Below, one piece after another: positions 42,126 through 50,401 of a stretch of 64,000 nucleotides of DNA (its first letter is position 1; each line of letters starts with the position of its first letter). A model generated the notes under the pieces. The model searched no databases. It worked only from the letters and a program-made list of their open reading frames with translations, and was not told where the DNA came from. This stretch comes from Candidatus Leptofilum proximum. GTDB taxonomy: Bacteria > Chloroflexota > Anaerolineae > Promineifilales > Promineifilaceae. Location of the stretch: contig JADJXK010000002.1 in the NCBI GenBank assembly GCA_016710325.1, forward strand, positions 5,084,001-5,148,000, written 5' to 3'. The translations under genes were made by a program, and so were the position numbers.

Positions 42126-42797
42126 ATGGATATAAGAGGTGAATACACATTTGACGCCCCGCAAGACCTGGTCTGGCAGGCGCTGCAAGACCCGGACGTG
42201 CTGTCCAACGCCATGCCCGGCGGGGAAGGTTTTGCCGAGGTGGGCGAGAATGAGTTTGAGGGTAACCTGAAGATCAAGGTTGGTCCAGTGCAGGGCGTCT
42301 TTAAGGGGAATATCAAGCTGTTGGATGTTGTGCCGCCGGAAAGTTACCAGATGGAAGTTGATGGCAAGGGTGCGCCGGGTTTTGTCAAGGCCACTGGCGG
42401 TTTAAAGCTGACGCCACAGGGGGATAAAACCCACATGGCGTATGAAGGGTCGGCGCAGGTGGGCGGCCGTATTGCCAGCGTGGGGCAGCGGCTGGTGGAC
42501 ACCTCGGCCAAGTCGATTATCCGGCAGAGCCTGGAGGGGTTGAACGACTATTTGAAGGTGCAGGTGGCGCAGCGGGCGGCCACAACGGCAGCGGTGGAAG
42601 CGCCTGTGACTGGCGAGGCGGTGGTAGAGGAAACGGCCGCTCCCGCCCCCGTGCCCACCTATAAACCCCCGTCACAAACCCAGGTGGCCCTGAACGTGGC
42701 CAAAGACGTAGCCAATGATATTGTTCCCGCTAAATATTGGCCTTACATCATTGGGCTGGTGGTTGTACTGATTATTTTGCTAATTGTGATTTTTTAA
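42126..42797 (+). CDS. CoxG-like SRPBCC protein with C-terminal membrane anchor
   Basis: This 223-residue protein starts at ATG 42126 with AGGAAGAG upstream. Residues 1-150 are a START/SRPBCC fold typical of CoxG: FDAPQDLVWQALQDPDVLSNAMPGG.., LKIKVGPVQGVFKGNI, GKGAPGFVKATG. A Pro/Ala linker leads to a C-terminal membrane helix (YWPYIIGLVVVLIILLIVIF). CoxG is thought to recruit CO dehydrogenase to the membrane. A close paralogue with the same layout is at 50402. An ACGGCCGT octamer starts at the last base of the stop codon. Confidence 0.88.
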   Translation: MDIRGEYTFDAPQDLVWQALQDPDVLSNAMPGGEGFAEVGENEFEGNLKIKVGPVQGVFKGNIKLLDVVPPESYQMEVDGKGAPGFVKATGGLKLTPQGDKTHMAYEGSAQVGGRIASVGQRLVDTSAKSIIRQSLEGLNDYLKVQVAQRAATTAAVEAPVTGEAVVEETAAPAPVPTYKPPSQTQVALNVAKDVANDIVPAKYWPYIIGLVVVLIILLIVIF

Positions 42798-42946
42798 CGG
42801 CCGTTCCCAGGTTTTGGGTAAGCGTTCAGTCTTACCTGCAGCAAGGGCATCTCCTGGGCGCTTTGCGCCTGGCGCGGCCAAAGATCGTGGGTTTTGGACA
42901 CAAAAATGACGTTATGAACAAAGTATGAGCAGCCTTCCCTCGAAAC

Positions 42947-42975
42947 TCGACAGAATGATTATTATCCGGTATAGT
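42947..42975 (+). promoter_or_regulatory. Candidate sigma-70-type promoter upstream of the cold-shock gene
   Basis: TCGACA (42947-42952) and TATAGT (42970-42975) are spaced by 17 bases, giving a predicted start near 42982. The transcript would first meet the terminator-like hairpin at 43029 and then the cold-shock gene at 43151. The rest of the 353-base gap holds a GC-rich hairpin block (42842-42884) related to that at 2561 and no gene. Confidence 0.4.
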
Positions 42976-43028
42976 TAGCCTCGGATCAAAATTCAAGATG
43001 TAGCAAGTTCTGAATTAAAGTATGTTAG

Positions 43029-43066
43029 AGCGTTGTCTGGACATATGAATCCAGACAACGCTTTTT
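43029..43066 (+). terminator. Terminator-like hairpin in the cold-shock gene leader
   Basis: AGCGTTGTCTGGA (43029-43041) pairs perfectly with TCCAGACAACGCT (43050-43062) and runs into a T5 tract. It lies 85 bases before the cold-shock start. It may end a short RNA or act as a conditional leader terminator. Confidence 0.75.
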
Positions 43067-43150
43067 GTTGTCTTTCTTGTTAGGAACCATACGTATTGAA
43101 ATTGAGAGCCACCCTATTTTTTATGTACCAAAACAAGGAGTGTACAACAA

Positions 43151-43360
43151 ATGAGCGACCGTAAAGTAGGAACCGTTAAATGGTTCAACGATCAAAAAGG
43201 ATTTGGATTTTTGGAACAACAAGATGGCGATGATGTATTTGTTCATCATTCGGCTATTGTGTCCGAAGGTTACCGTTCGCTGGCTGAAGGCGACCGGGTT
43301 GAATTCACTATTGAGCAAGGCCAAAAAGGCCCCGCTGCCGCCGACGTCCGTAAAATCTAA
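43151..43360 (+). CDS. CspA-family cold shock protein
   Basis: This 69-residue single-stranded nucleic-acid-binding protein is a full-length cold-shock domain. RNP1 is KGFGFLEQ and RNP2 is VFVHHSAI, with the opening VGTVKWFND motif intact. AAGGAG lies upstream of ATG 43151. Proteins of this family melt RNA structure. The leader contains a terminator-like hairpin, and a strong bidirectional terminator follows. ATG at 43151 is the only sensible start. Confidence 0.96.
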   Translation: MSDRKVGTVKWFNDQKGFGFLEQQDGDDVFVHHSAIVSEGYRSLAEGDRVEFTIEQGQKGPAAADVRKI

Positions 43361-43403
43361 ACCTTTTGCTTGAAATTCCTCGTAACGGAGGAATCCTCAA
43401 ATG

Positions 43404-43437
43404 AAAAAAAGGCTCGCAGTTCTGCGAGCCTTTTTTT
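43404..43437. terminator. Bidirectional intrinsic terminator
   Basis: GGCTCGCA (43411-43418) pairs with TGCGAGCC (43423-43430) and is flanked by seven A on the left and seven T on the right. It can end the cold-shock transcript and also the convergent lipoprotein transcript. Confidence 0.93.
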
Positions 43438-43472
43438 GTCTTAATTTTTGGCGGCCCTACCGGAGGTCGTCA

Positions 43473-43979
43473 TTAATTGCGTGGCGCAGCGTCAAGCGTC
43501 AATACCAGCAGATCGTCTGTGACGCTGATGCCTGTGAGACTAATGCTGCGCGTGCGCTGCTCGACCCGGCCGGTGATACGCTCGGCCAGGTTGTTGTTGA
43601 ACTGCTCGATGCGCTCATCAGAAACAGCCACTCCTTCGATATTGATTTCTGTCGCTGCCAGCACCACATGTTGGTCTTGCACGGAGGGGATGAGAATGAT
43701 ACGGCCGTTCACCGCCCCAGATCCATCCCGCCGCTCATGGGTCCCTGTTACCTCAATCTGGCCATTCTGCAAATCAACCACCGGATCGCGCAATAGCGGG
43801 TTGGCGCTGGCTTCCAGGGCATCTTCCACGAGTTGAGCCACATCATCTTCGTTCAGCTCGACGGTGATGTTAAACACATCGCTGCCTCGTTCCCGTATGA
43901 TTTCTACCCGGCCTGTGCCACAAGCCACCAAAAGCAAACTACCCATTACCAGTAACAAACCTAACTTTACGTGTCGCAT
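43473..43979 (-). CDS. Small lipoprotein of unknown function
   Basis: This 168-residue protein starts at ATG 43979, with GGAGAG five bases upstream. A short basic region and hydrophobic helix end in the lipobox LLVACG, predicting a lipid-anchored extracytoplasmic protein. The mature part alternates acidic helices and beta-strands (VFNITVELNEDDVAQLVEDAL, QIEVTGTHE, INIEGVAVSDERIEQFNNNL). It reads like two related alpha/beta halves, with no catalytic motif. No family was recognised. It is the last gene before a shared terminator. Confidence 0.75.
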   Translation of the reverse strand: MRHVKLGLLLVMGSLLLVACGTGRVEIIRERGSDVFNITVELNEDDVAQLVEDALEASANPLLRDPVVDLQNGQIEVTGTHERRDGSGAVNGRIILIPSVQDQHVVLAATEINIEGVAVSDERIEQFNNNLAERITGRVEQRTRSISLTGISVTDDLLVLTLDAAPRN

Positions 43980-44097
43980 GTTGTCTCTCCTTAAAAGTGT
44001 GAAAAAGGGTAAACCGTTCATGCTTTTGATGATGGCTGCCAGATGTTAATGATCTTCACTGGAACTGTAAACCGCTTGTAAAATGGGAACAGAATCC

Positions 44098-45507
44098 TTA
44101 GGCGAAAGAGAGTTCGGATTGCGGTGGGGTAGTAACGGCCGTTTCCCGTTCAACCAATCGCATTTTGATGCCACCTGCTGGCGTGAGGGTAATTTGGGCC
44201 TTGTAGCGCACCGGCTCGTCGTTGGCCAGCACCAGGCGGAAGCGTTGGGCAATAGCGGCCAGGAGCAGCTGGGCTTCCATCATGGCAAAGGCGTTGCCGA
44301 TGCACACCCGCGCTCCGCCGCCAAACGGCATATAGGCAAACTTTGGCAGCGCCTTCTCAAACTCGGGCGTAAAGCGCTCTGGCCTGAATGTTTCTGGCTC
44401 GTTGAAGTACTGCGGCAGGCGATGCATGGCGTAGGGTGAGATGAAGATGGTGCTGCCCTTGGGAATGGTGTAATCGCCAACCTGCACATCTTCGAGGGCG
44501 GCACGGCCGTTTAAAATCCAGGCCGGTGGGTAAAGCCGCATCGATTCCTTGATGATTTGCAGGCTGTACGGTAGGTTGGACAGGTCGGCCAGCGTCGGTT
44601 GGCGACCCGCCAGCACGGTGTCCAGCTCGGCGTGCAGTTTGGCTTCTACTTCGGGATGCTGCGCCAGAAGATACCAGGTCCAACTCAGGGCGTTGGAGGT
44701 GGTTTCGTGCCCGGCGGCAAACAGGGTAGCAACCTCGTCACGGAGCTGGCGATCGTCCATTACTGCGCCATCCTCATCCACGGCCAGCATCAGCATGGAG
44801 AGCAAATCACCGGTATCTTCTACCTGGCCGTTAACGGCCGTACGCCGCCGCCCGGCAATAATCTGGTCCATCACCTGCTTAAACTGGGCGGCAGCCTTGC
44901 TGCGCAGACGATTATCGGCCGTGGGAATCCAGCCGGGCAGCGAGAAGCCGCGCTGGTAATCCCGGTTGGAGACGGCTTGAAAGTCATGCATGGCGCTGCC
45001 GATGGCAGCGGCCGTATCAGCCGCCCCGGTAATAACATCGGCATCAAACAGCGTTTTGGAAACGATCAGCATCGTCAAATGCATCATCTCCTCGGTGACG
45101 TCTACCACGGACCCATTCTGCCAACGGGCCATGATCTGATGTGTATAATCAACCATTACCTCTGCGTAATTTTGGATTCGCTTGCTGTGGAAGGCGGGTT
45201 GGGCCAGCCGCCGCTGCCGCTTGTGAAAATCACCGTCGCTGGTCAGCAGGCCGTTGCCCAGAAACTTACCCAAAATCTTTTTGTCCAGCGCGGCTTTCTC
45301 AAATTTGTCACCCTGGGTTACCAGCACTTCACGAACCAAATCGGGGTGACCCACAAGGTAGGTGTGCATGTTTGCCAGGCGAAAGTAGACCAAATCGCCG
45401 TATGTTTTTATGCTTTCCAGCAAAAAGGTAGGTTCATCTTCTCTAAATTGGTTTGCGCTGCCTAAGAGAAATGAGCCTCGGGGGCCAGACGGCCGTTTCA
45501 CTGCCAT
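44098..45507 (-). CDS. Cytochrome P450
   Basis: This 469-residue P450 starts at ATG 45507 with AGGAG seven bases upstream. The I-helix oxygen motif is AGHETTSNAL, the K-helix ExxR is ESMRLYPP, the PERF-type motif is FRPERF, and the heme loop is FGGGARVCIGNAFA with the Cys ligand. Length and motifs place it near the CYP102/CYP4-like long-chain group rather than CYP105-type soluble enzymes, but that is a rough call. No reductase domain or ferredoxin gene is next to it. The divergent TetR regulator and the promoter between them suggest inducible control. Confidence 0.95.
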   Translation of the reverse strand: MAVKRPSGPRGSFLLGSANQFREDEPTFLLESIKTYGDLVYFRLANMHTYLVGHPDLVREVLVTQGDKFEKAALDKKILGKFLGNGLLTSDGDFHKRQRRLAQPAFHSKRIQNYAEVMVDYTHQIMARWQNGSVVDVTEEMMHLTMLIVSKTLFDADVITGAADTAAAIGSAMHDFQAVSNRDYQRGFSLPGWIPTADNRLRSKAAAQFKQVMDQIIAGRRRTAVNGQVEDTGDLLSMLMLAVDEDGAVMDDRQLRDEVATLFAAGHETTSNALSWTWYLLAQHPEVEAKLHAELDTVLAGRQPTLADLSNLPYSLQIIKESMRLYPPAWILNGRAALEDVQVGDYTIPKGSTIFISPYAMHRLPQYFNEPETFRPERFTPEFEKALPKFAYMPFGGGARVCIGNAFAMMEAQLLLAAIAQRFRLVLANDEPVRYKAQITLTPAGGIKMRLVERETAVTTPPQSELSFA

Positions 45508-45580
45508 GGTGTTTACTCCTTTAAACTTCCTCATGCGAGATAATTGACAAATTGTTGACTAACGGATAAAGTGTTGCCGA

Positions 45581-45609
45581 AATATTAAAGCGCTTTTAGT
45601 GATTGTCAA
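45581..45609 (-). promoter_or_regulatory. Candidate promoter of the P450 gene with a palindrome in the spacer
   Basis: On the reverse strand TTGACA (45604-45609) and AATATT (45581-45586) are 17 bases apart. The spacer contains the palindrome AAAGCGCTTT (45587-45596), a possible operator. On the other strand TTGACA (about 45544) with TAAAGT at 17-base spacing could serve a forward transcript. Confidence 0.6.
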
Positions 45610-45625
45610 GCCTGAGTTGCTACTG

Positions 45626-45653
45626 ACTGTTGATTTGTAGACAACTGTTGATT
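45626..45653. promoter_or_regulatory. Direct repeats ACTGTTGATT between the P450 and TetR genes
   Basis: ACTGTTGATT occurs at 45626-45635 and 45644-45653, 18 bases apart, and a similar TTGTTGACT lies near 45551. TTGATtATCAA overlaps the second copy. These are candidate sites for the divergent TetR protein. Confidence 0.4.
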
Positions 45654-45699
45654 ATCAATCATGAATAGTTGGAAACAGAGTGTCAGGCTTTTACTCCCG

Positions 45700-45731
45700 G
45701 TGTCATGCCCGCCTGCGCGGGCATGACACGC
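45700..45731. repeat. GTGTCATGCCCGC hairpin
   Basis: GTGTCATGCCCGC pairs with GCGGGCATGACAC around a 4-base loop. Related words (GTCATTCCCGCGAAGGCGGG) occur at 62598-62665. It sits in the leader of the TetR gene. Confidence 0.8.
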
Positions 45732-45766
45732 TTATCCAAATGCTTATCAACTAACATGAGAGGAAA

Positions 45767-46351
45767 ATGATGGATAGACGCGTAAAACGAACCCGTAACC
45801 TGCTCGCACAGGCCCTGCTCGATCTGGTGCAAGAGAAGAAGTTCGAGCAAATCACCATTCAAGACGTTACCGACCGGGCTGACCTGAACCGGGCCACTTT
45901 TTACCTGCACTATGGCAGCAAAGAAGAGTTGCTGGCGGACAGCTTAGAGGGTCACTTTGATGCGCTGGTGGCACAGATTACGGCCGTTACCGTCAACAAA
46001 CCCATCTGGGAAACCCCGGAAGCCGATGAGCTGATTTTCTCGCATGTGGCCGAGAATGCAGACCTGTACCGTGTGCTGTTGGGCGAAAACGGGCTTGGCT
46101 ACGTTATCAATCGCATCATCGACTACATCACTCAATACAGCGAAATCCAGATTAGAGCCGGTTTGGGAACGGCCGTACCCCACGTACCTGTAGAGATTCT
46201 GGCCCGCCATATTGCTGGTTCGCTGTACGCCCTCATCACCTGGTGGCTCACAAACGACATGCCTTACACCCCCCGGCAAATGTCTGAGATGACGCACCGA
46301 CTTTGCCTTACTGGCACTGTTCCTACTTCTCTAATTGCCTCCCCGGCATAA
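45767..46351 (+). CDS. TetR/AcrR-family transcriptional regulator
   Basis: This 194-residue regulator begins MMDRRVKRTRNLLAQALLDL; either of the two adjacent ATGs may be used, with AGAGGA upstream. The helix-turn-helix spans about residues 8-55 (FEQITIQDVTDRADLNRATFYLHYGSKEELL), a clear TetR N-terminal domain. The C-terminal ligand domain is of the short type seen in TetR proteins without a known ligand. Its divergent position to the P450 gene and the operator-like repeats between them suggest it represses that gene. Confidence 0.9.
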   Translation: MMDRRVKRTRNLLAQALLDLVQEKKFEQITIQDVTDRADLNRATFYLHYGSKEELLADSLEGHFDALVAQITAVTVNKPIWETPEADELIFSHVAENADLYRVLLGENGLGYVINRIIDYITQYSEIQIRAGLGTAVPHVPVEILARHIAGSLYALITWWLTNDMPYTPRQMSEMTHRLCLTGTVPTSLIASPA

Positions 46352-46381
46352 AAAAACCGGCTGGTTTTTCAACCAACCGGT
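46350..46381 (-). terminator. Intrinsic terminator for leftward transcripts
   Basis: ACCGGcTGGTT (46356-46366) pairs with AACCAACCGGT (46371-46381) with one mismatch. On the reverse strand it is followed by a run of T (46350-46356). It fits the end of the Mo hydroxylase operon coming from the right and may also end the TetR transcript. Confidence 0.65.
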
Positions 46382-46395
46382 CTCATTGAAGTTTA

Positions 46396-46575
46396 ACCGC
46401 CAAGCACGCGGAGGACGCGAAGATTTCCTCTAATAATCTCTGGCTCCGCGCGTTCTCTGTGGCTAAAAATTACTAAGTACAGCTTTGCATAAGTAAGTTC
46501 CGAGCTGCAAACGGTCCGCTGTACTTTAAGCAGTTTGGCGCAGCGCCTACAAAATTCGGAACAAATTTACGCCAA
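46396..46575. repeat. Two hairpin repeats between the TetR and Mo-hydroxylase genes
   Basis: ACCGCCAAGCACGCGGAGGA pairs imperfectly with CTCCGCGCGTTCTCTGTGGC (46396-46466). A second element has GCAGTTTGGCG (46531-46541) and CGCCAAACTGC (about 46571-46581) arms, with inner GTTCCGA/TTCGGAAC words. No gene is present. Confidence 0.65.
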
Positions 46576-46581
46576 ACTGCA

Positions 46582-47421
46582 CTAAGCGCGGGATACGGCC
46601 GCTTCCAAAGCCCGCCGTACAAACACCGGGGCCATCTGCTGCCGGTACTCCGTGCTGGCATGGATGTCGCCCAGGATGTCGTCGGGGTCCAGGTCGTTGG
46701 CCACGGCGGCCGCGGCGGCGGCTAACGTGTCGCTGTTCAGCGGCTTGCCCACCAGCGCGGCTTCCACCGAACTGGCGCGGGTTGCCTTGGGTGTGAGGCC
46801 GCCTACGGCCACGCTGGCTGCCGAGCAGACGCCATTTTCGATGGTCACCTGCGCCGCCGCACCCACCATCGCGTAACGCGAGGCCGGGTTAAAGAGCTTG
46901 GTGTAGGCCGAACCGGTATTGGCCCCTTCATGCGGCACACTAACCGACGTGATGATCTCACTTTCATCTAGCGCCGTGGTAAACAGGTCCACAAAAAAGT
47001 CATCGGCATTGATGGAACGGCCGTTGGTGTTGATCGTCGCCTTTAAAGCCAGCAGCACCGTGGGCAGGTCCGAGGCGGGATCAGCATGGGCAATGTTGCC
47101 GCCCACTGTTCCCCGGTTGCGCACCTGCGGATCGCCAATCATACCGGCTGCCTCAGACAGCGCCGCGGGCACCGCGTCAGACGCGGCCACCATGGCGTGG
47201 GTGGTCAGCGCCCCAATCTTCACCCCGCTGCCGTCGCTGGAGATGCCCTTCAGGTCCAAGCGGCCGATGTCAACCAACGAACCGGGGTCGGCCAGGCGCA
47301 GGTTCATCACCGGGATCAGGCTGTGGCCGCCGGCCAGGAATTTGCCGCCGTGTTCCTTCACCAGGGACACGGCCTCATCGGTGGAACCGGCGCGATAGTA
47401 ATCAAATTTTGGTGGATACAT
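46582..47421 (-). CDS. Molybdenum hydroxylase FAD-binding subunit (CoxM-like)
   Basis: This 279-residue medium subunit carries electrons from the iron-sulfur subunit via FAD. The two FAD motifs are FLAGGHSLIPVMNLR near residue 30 and TVGGNIAHADPASDLP near residue 105. The C-terminal CO-dehydrogenase flavoprotein domain (SVAVGGLTPKATRASSVEAAL) is complete. Its ATG shares one base with the stop of the large-subunit gene (TAATG), so expression is coupled. It is the last gene of the M-L-S set in transcript order S-L-M. Confidence 0.92.
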   Translation of the reverse strand: MYPPKFDYYRAGSTDEAVSLVKEHGGKFLAGGHSLIPVMNLRLADPGSLVDIGRLDLKGISSDGSGVKIGALTTHAMVAASDAVPAALSEAAGMIGDPQVRNRGTVGGNIAHADPASDLPTVLLALKATINTNGRSINADDFFVDLFTTALDESEIITSVSVPHEGANTGSAYTKLFNPASRYAMVGAAAQVTIENGVCSAASVAVGGLTPKATRASSVEAALVGKPLNSDTLAAAAAAVANDLDPDDILGDIHASTEYRQQMAPVFVRRALEAAVSRA

Positions 47422-49784
47422 TAGTGACCTCCTCCATTGGCAGCGTGGATGGCTGCGTACAGTTTTTCGGCCGTCAGCGGCATGTCGATGTGTTTGATGC
47501 CCAACGGCGCCAGCGCGTCCAGCACCGCATTGGCAATGGTGGCTGTGGCGGCAATCGTGCCCATCTCACCGGCGCCTTTCACGCCCAGCGGATTATGCGG
47601 CGAGGGCGTTTCGTTACGGTCCACGACAATGTGCGGGAAGCCGTCTGCGCGAGGCATTACGTAGTCAAGCATGGAGCCAGTGACCAGCTGGCCGCTGCTG
47701 TCGTAAACGCCATGCTCCCACAGCGCCTGGCCGACACCCTGGGCAATGCCGCCCACGATCTGGCCTTCCACAATGAGCGGGTTGATCACCTTACCGACAT
47801 CGTCAACGGCCGCATACTTCTGCACGTGCACTTCACCCGTATCTTTATCAATCTCTACCTGGGCAATGTGTACGCTGTTGGGGAAGGTGAAGTTTGCCGG
47901 ATCGTAGAATGAAATGGCTTCCAGGCCGGGCTCCATGCCTTCGGGCAGGTTATCGGCCGTGGTTAGGGCAAACGCCAGTTCGCCAAACGCTTTGGCTTTA
48001 TCGGGTGATCCCTTGACGTGGACAGTGCCACTGCTCTGATCATAAACAATGTCTTCCACGTCTGCTTCCAGCATGTGAGCCGCCAGCAGTTTGAGCTTAT
48101 CGCGAATCTTTTCGGCGCTTTTCACCAGCGCACTGCCGCCAATGGAGGCGCTGCGGCTGCCGTAGGTGCCTACACCGTAAGGCGTCCGCTCGGTATCACC
48201 GTGAACAATTTCGACATCTTCCATCGGGATACCCAGCTCATCAGCTACTACCTGGGCAAAGGTTGTTTCGTGGCCCTGGCCATGGGCGTGTGAACCGGTG
48301 AGAACCGCCACCTTGCCAGTGGGATGCACGCGAATGACGCCGCTTTCGTACAGGCCAATCGCTGCTCCCAAACCAACCGCAACCGCGGAAGGCGCCGGAC
48401 CGCTGGCCTCGATACAGCCGCTGACGCCAACGCCGATGAGACGGCCGTCTTGCCTGGCTTTTTCCTGTTCCTGGCGCAGCTTCTTGTAGTCAGAGAGTTT
48501 TTCGGCCGTGTCAAAGAGGGCCTGGTAATTGCCGCTGTCATACACCAGGGCTACGGGCGTCTGGTAAGGGAACGCGTCGGCGGGGATAAGATTCTTACGC
48601 CGAATTTCGATGGCGTCCATCCCCAATTCCTGGGCAGCGATGTCCACCAATCGCTCCAGCATGTAGCTGGCTTCGGGGCGGCCCGCACCACGATAGGCGT
48701 CTACCGGCACCGTGTGGGTCATCGTGCCAAACGATTCACCAAAAATGTGGGGGATTTTGTAAAGGCCGGAGAAAAGGGTGATGTACAGGGCCGTGGGGAT
48801 GAGCGGCGCAAATGTAGAAAGATAAGCGCCCATGTTGGCCCAGGTACGCACGTGCAGGCCGGTGATAGTGCCGTCACTCTTCAGCGCCAGTTTGGCGTGG
48901 GTGACATGATCACGGCCGTGTGCATCCGTCACAAACGCTTCACTGCGGGTAGCCACCCACCTGGTCGGGCGGCCAATGGCGCGCGACACCCAGGGCACAA
49001 TCACTTCCTCGGGATAATGGAAAATCTTGCTGCCAAACCCACCCCCTACGTCTGGCGAAATGACGCGGATTTTGTGTTCGGGAATGCCTAGGGTAAAGGC
49101 CCCCAGCAGCAGGCGAATCGTGTGCGGGTTCTGGCTGGTGGTCCACACAGTCATCGACTCGCTAAAGGCGTCCCACTGCGCCACACAAGCGCGAGGTTCC
49201 ATGGCATTGGGGATGAGCCGCTGGTTGATGAGGTCCAGCTCCACTACATGGTCGGCATCGGCGAAGGCCTGGTTGGTGGCTTCTTCATCGCCCAGCGGCC
49301 AGTGGAAGCTCAAATTCTGGGGTACGTCATCATGCACCAGGGGAGCGCCCTCATCCATGGCTTTTTTGGCATCCACGACGGCAGGTAAGGGAGAATAATC
49401 GACTTCGATTAAATCCAGCGCATCGGCGGCGATGTAGGCGTTTTCGGCCACAACGATGGCCACGCCGTCGCCCACATGGCGCACTTTATCCACGGCCAGC
49501 GGATAGTGCGGCGGCGTCTTAATGCCGGGTGGGGTGAAGCCGCAGGGCAGAGAGCCAACACCGCCATCCAGCAGCTGCTGGCCGGTGTAGACGGCAATCA
49601 CCCCGTCCAACGCGGCGGCCGCGGTGGTGTTGATGCTGTTAATCTTGGCATGGGCATAGGGACTGCGCTTAACGGCCACGGTGGCCATATTGGGCAGCTG
49701 AAGGTTGGCTACGTAGCGACCCTTTCCCTGAATAAAGCGCGGGTCTTCCACCCGCTTCATGCTTTTTCCCATGTAGTTGCCCAT
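47421..49784 (-). CDS. Form II CO dehydrogenase-like molybdopterin large subunit (CoxL-like)
   Basis: This 787-residue subunit binds the molybdopterin cytosine dinucleotide cofactor of the xanthine oxidase family. The active-site loop reads VDAYRGAGRPEASY near residue 361. AYRGAGR is the form II signature, whereas true CO-oxidising form I enzymes have AYxCSFR. The catalytic Glu is in GVKGAGEMGTIAA near residue 743, and SGCIEASGPAP plus GSHAHGQGHETTFAQ match cofactor-binding loops. The true substrate is therefore probably an aldehyde, purine or other heterocycle, with CO less likely. Start and stop codons overlap both neighbours by one base. Confidence 0.93.
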   Translation of the reverse strand: MGNYMGKSMKRVEDPRFIQGKGRYVANLQLPNMATVAVKRSPYAHAKINSINTTAAAALDGVIAVYTGQQLLDGGVGSLPCGFTPPGIKTPPHYPLAVDKVRHVGDGVAIVVAENAYIAADALDLIEVDYSPLPAVVDAKKAMDEGAPLVHDDVPQNLSFHWPLGDEEATNQAFADADHVVELDLINQRLIPNAMEPRACVAQWDAFSESMTVWTTSQNPHTIRLLLGAFTLGIPEHKIRVISPDVGGGFGSKIFHYPEEVIVPWVSRAIGRPTRWVATRSEAFVTDAHGRDHVTHAKLALKSDGTITGLHVRTWANMGAYLSTFAPLIPTALYITLFSGLYKIPHIFGESFGTMTHTVPVDAYRGAGRPEASYMLERLVDIAAQELGMDAIEIRRKNLIPADAFPYQTPVALVYDSGNYQALFDTAEKLSDYKKLRQEQEKARQDGRLIGVGVSGCIEASGPAPSAVAVGLGAAIGLYESGVIRVHPTGKVAVLTGSHAHGQGHETTFAQVVADELGIPMEDVEIVHGDTERTPYGVGTYGSRSASIGGSALVKSAEKIRDKLKLLAAHMLEADVEDIVYDQSSGTVHVKGSPDKAKAFGELAFALTTADNLPEGMEPGLEAISFYDPANFTFPNSVHIAQVEIDKDTGEVHVQKYAAVDDVGKVINPLIVEGQIVGGIAQGVGQALWEHGVYDSSGQLVTGSMLDYVMPRADGFPHIVVDRNETPSPHNPLGVKGAGEMGTIAATATIANAVLDALAPLGIKHIDMPLTAEKLYAAIHAANGGGH

Positions 49785-50251
49785 TAGTCACCTCCACCTG
49801 CGGCCGCAGCAGCTACCACAGAGCGAACGATGTTCTCGTAGCCGGTGCAGCGACAAATATTGCCTTCAAGGCCGTGCCGTACTTCTTCTGCTGTAACGTT
49901 GGGGTTGTTTTCAATAAGTTTGGTGGCGGCCATGATCATGCCGGGGGTGCAGTAGCCGCACTGGAGGCCGTGATTATCCCAGAAGGCTTGCTGCATGGGG
50001 TGAAGCTTGCCATTTTGGGCCAGGCCTTCAATGGTGGTAATTTCAGCACCATCGGCCTGAACGGCCAGAGTAGCGCACGATTTAATGGCCAACCCGTTCA
50101 TGTGAATGGTGCAGGCACCACACTGGCTGGTGTCGCAGCCGATGTTGGTGCCGGTAAGGCCAAGGTGATCGCGCAGAAAGTGAACGAGGAGGGTGCGGGG
50201 TTCAACCTCTCGCTCAACTGGCTTCCCGTTTACGGTTACACTGACTTTCAT
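49784..50251 (-). CDS. Molybdenum hydroxylase [2Fe-2S] subunit (CoxS-like)
   Basis: This 155-residue subunit carries two [2Fe-2S] clusters. The plant-type cluster ligands are Cys39, Cys44, Cys47 and Cys59 (GCDTSQCGACTIHMNG), and the second set is Cys98, Cys101, Cys133 and Cys135 (CGYCTPGM, CRCTGYENIV). AAGGAG precedes the ATG. It is the first gene of the three-subunit operon. The 150-base leader to 50401 contains one ACGGCCGT octamer and no repeat hairpin. Confidence 0.95.
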   Translation of the reverse strand: MKVSVTVNGKPVEREVEPRTLLVHFLRDHLGLTGTNIGCDTSQCGACTIHMNGLAIKSCATLAVQADGAEITTIEGLAQNGKLHPMQQAFWDNHGLQCGYCTPGMIMAATKLIENNPNVTAEEVRHGLEGNICRCTGYENIVRSVVAAAAAGGGD

Positions 50252-50401
50252 AGAGCCCGTCTCCTTCCTGATAAGTGCGCATGAGGTGCGCTGTTGATAA
50301 GGTTCGTGGATGAGGCTGGGGGCGAACGGCCGTTTGCCTCAGGTCGCGAATAGGAAAAACAATTGGGAATCAAATCGTTTGTGAAGCTTTATAAGATCGA
50401 C

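Noticed and set aside
47421..49784. True (form I) carbon monoxide dehydrogenase
   Set aside because: The active-site loop is AYRGAGR; the form I AYxCSFR motif with the copper-binding Cys is absent.
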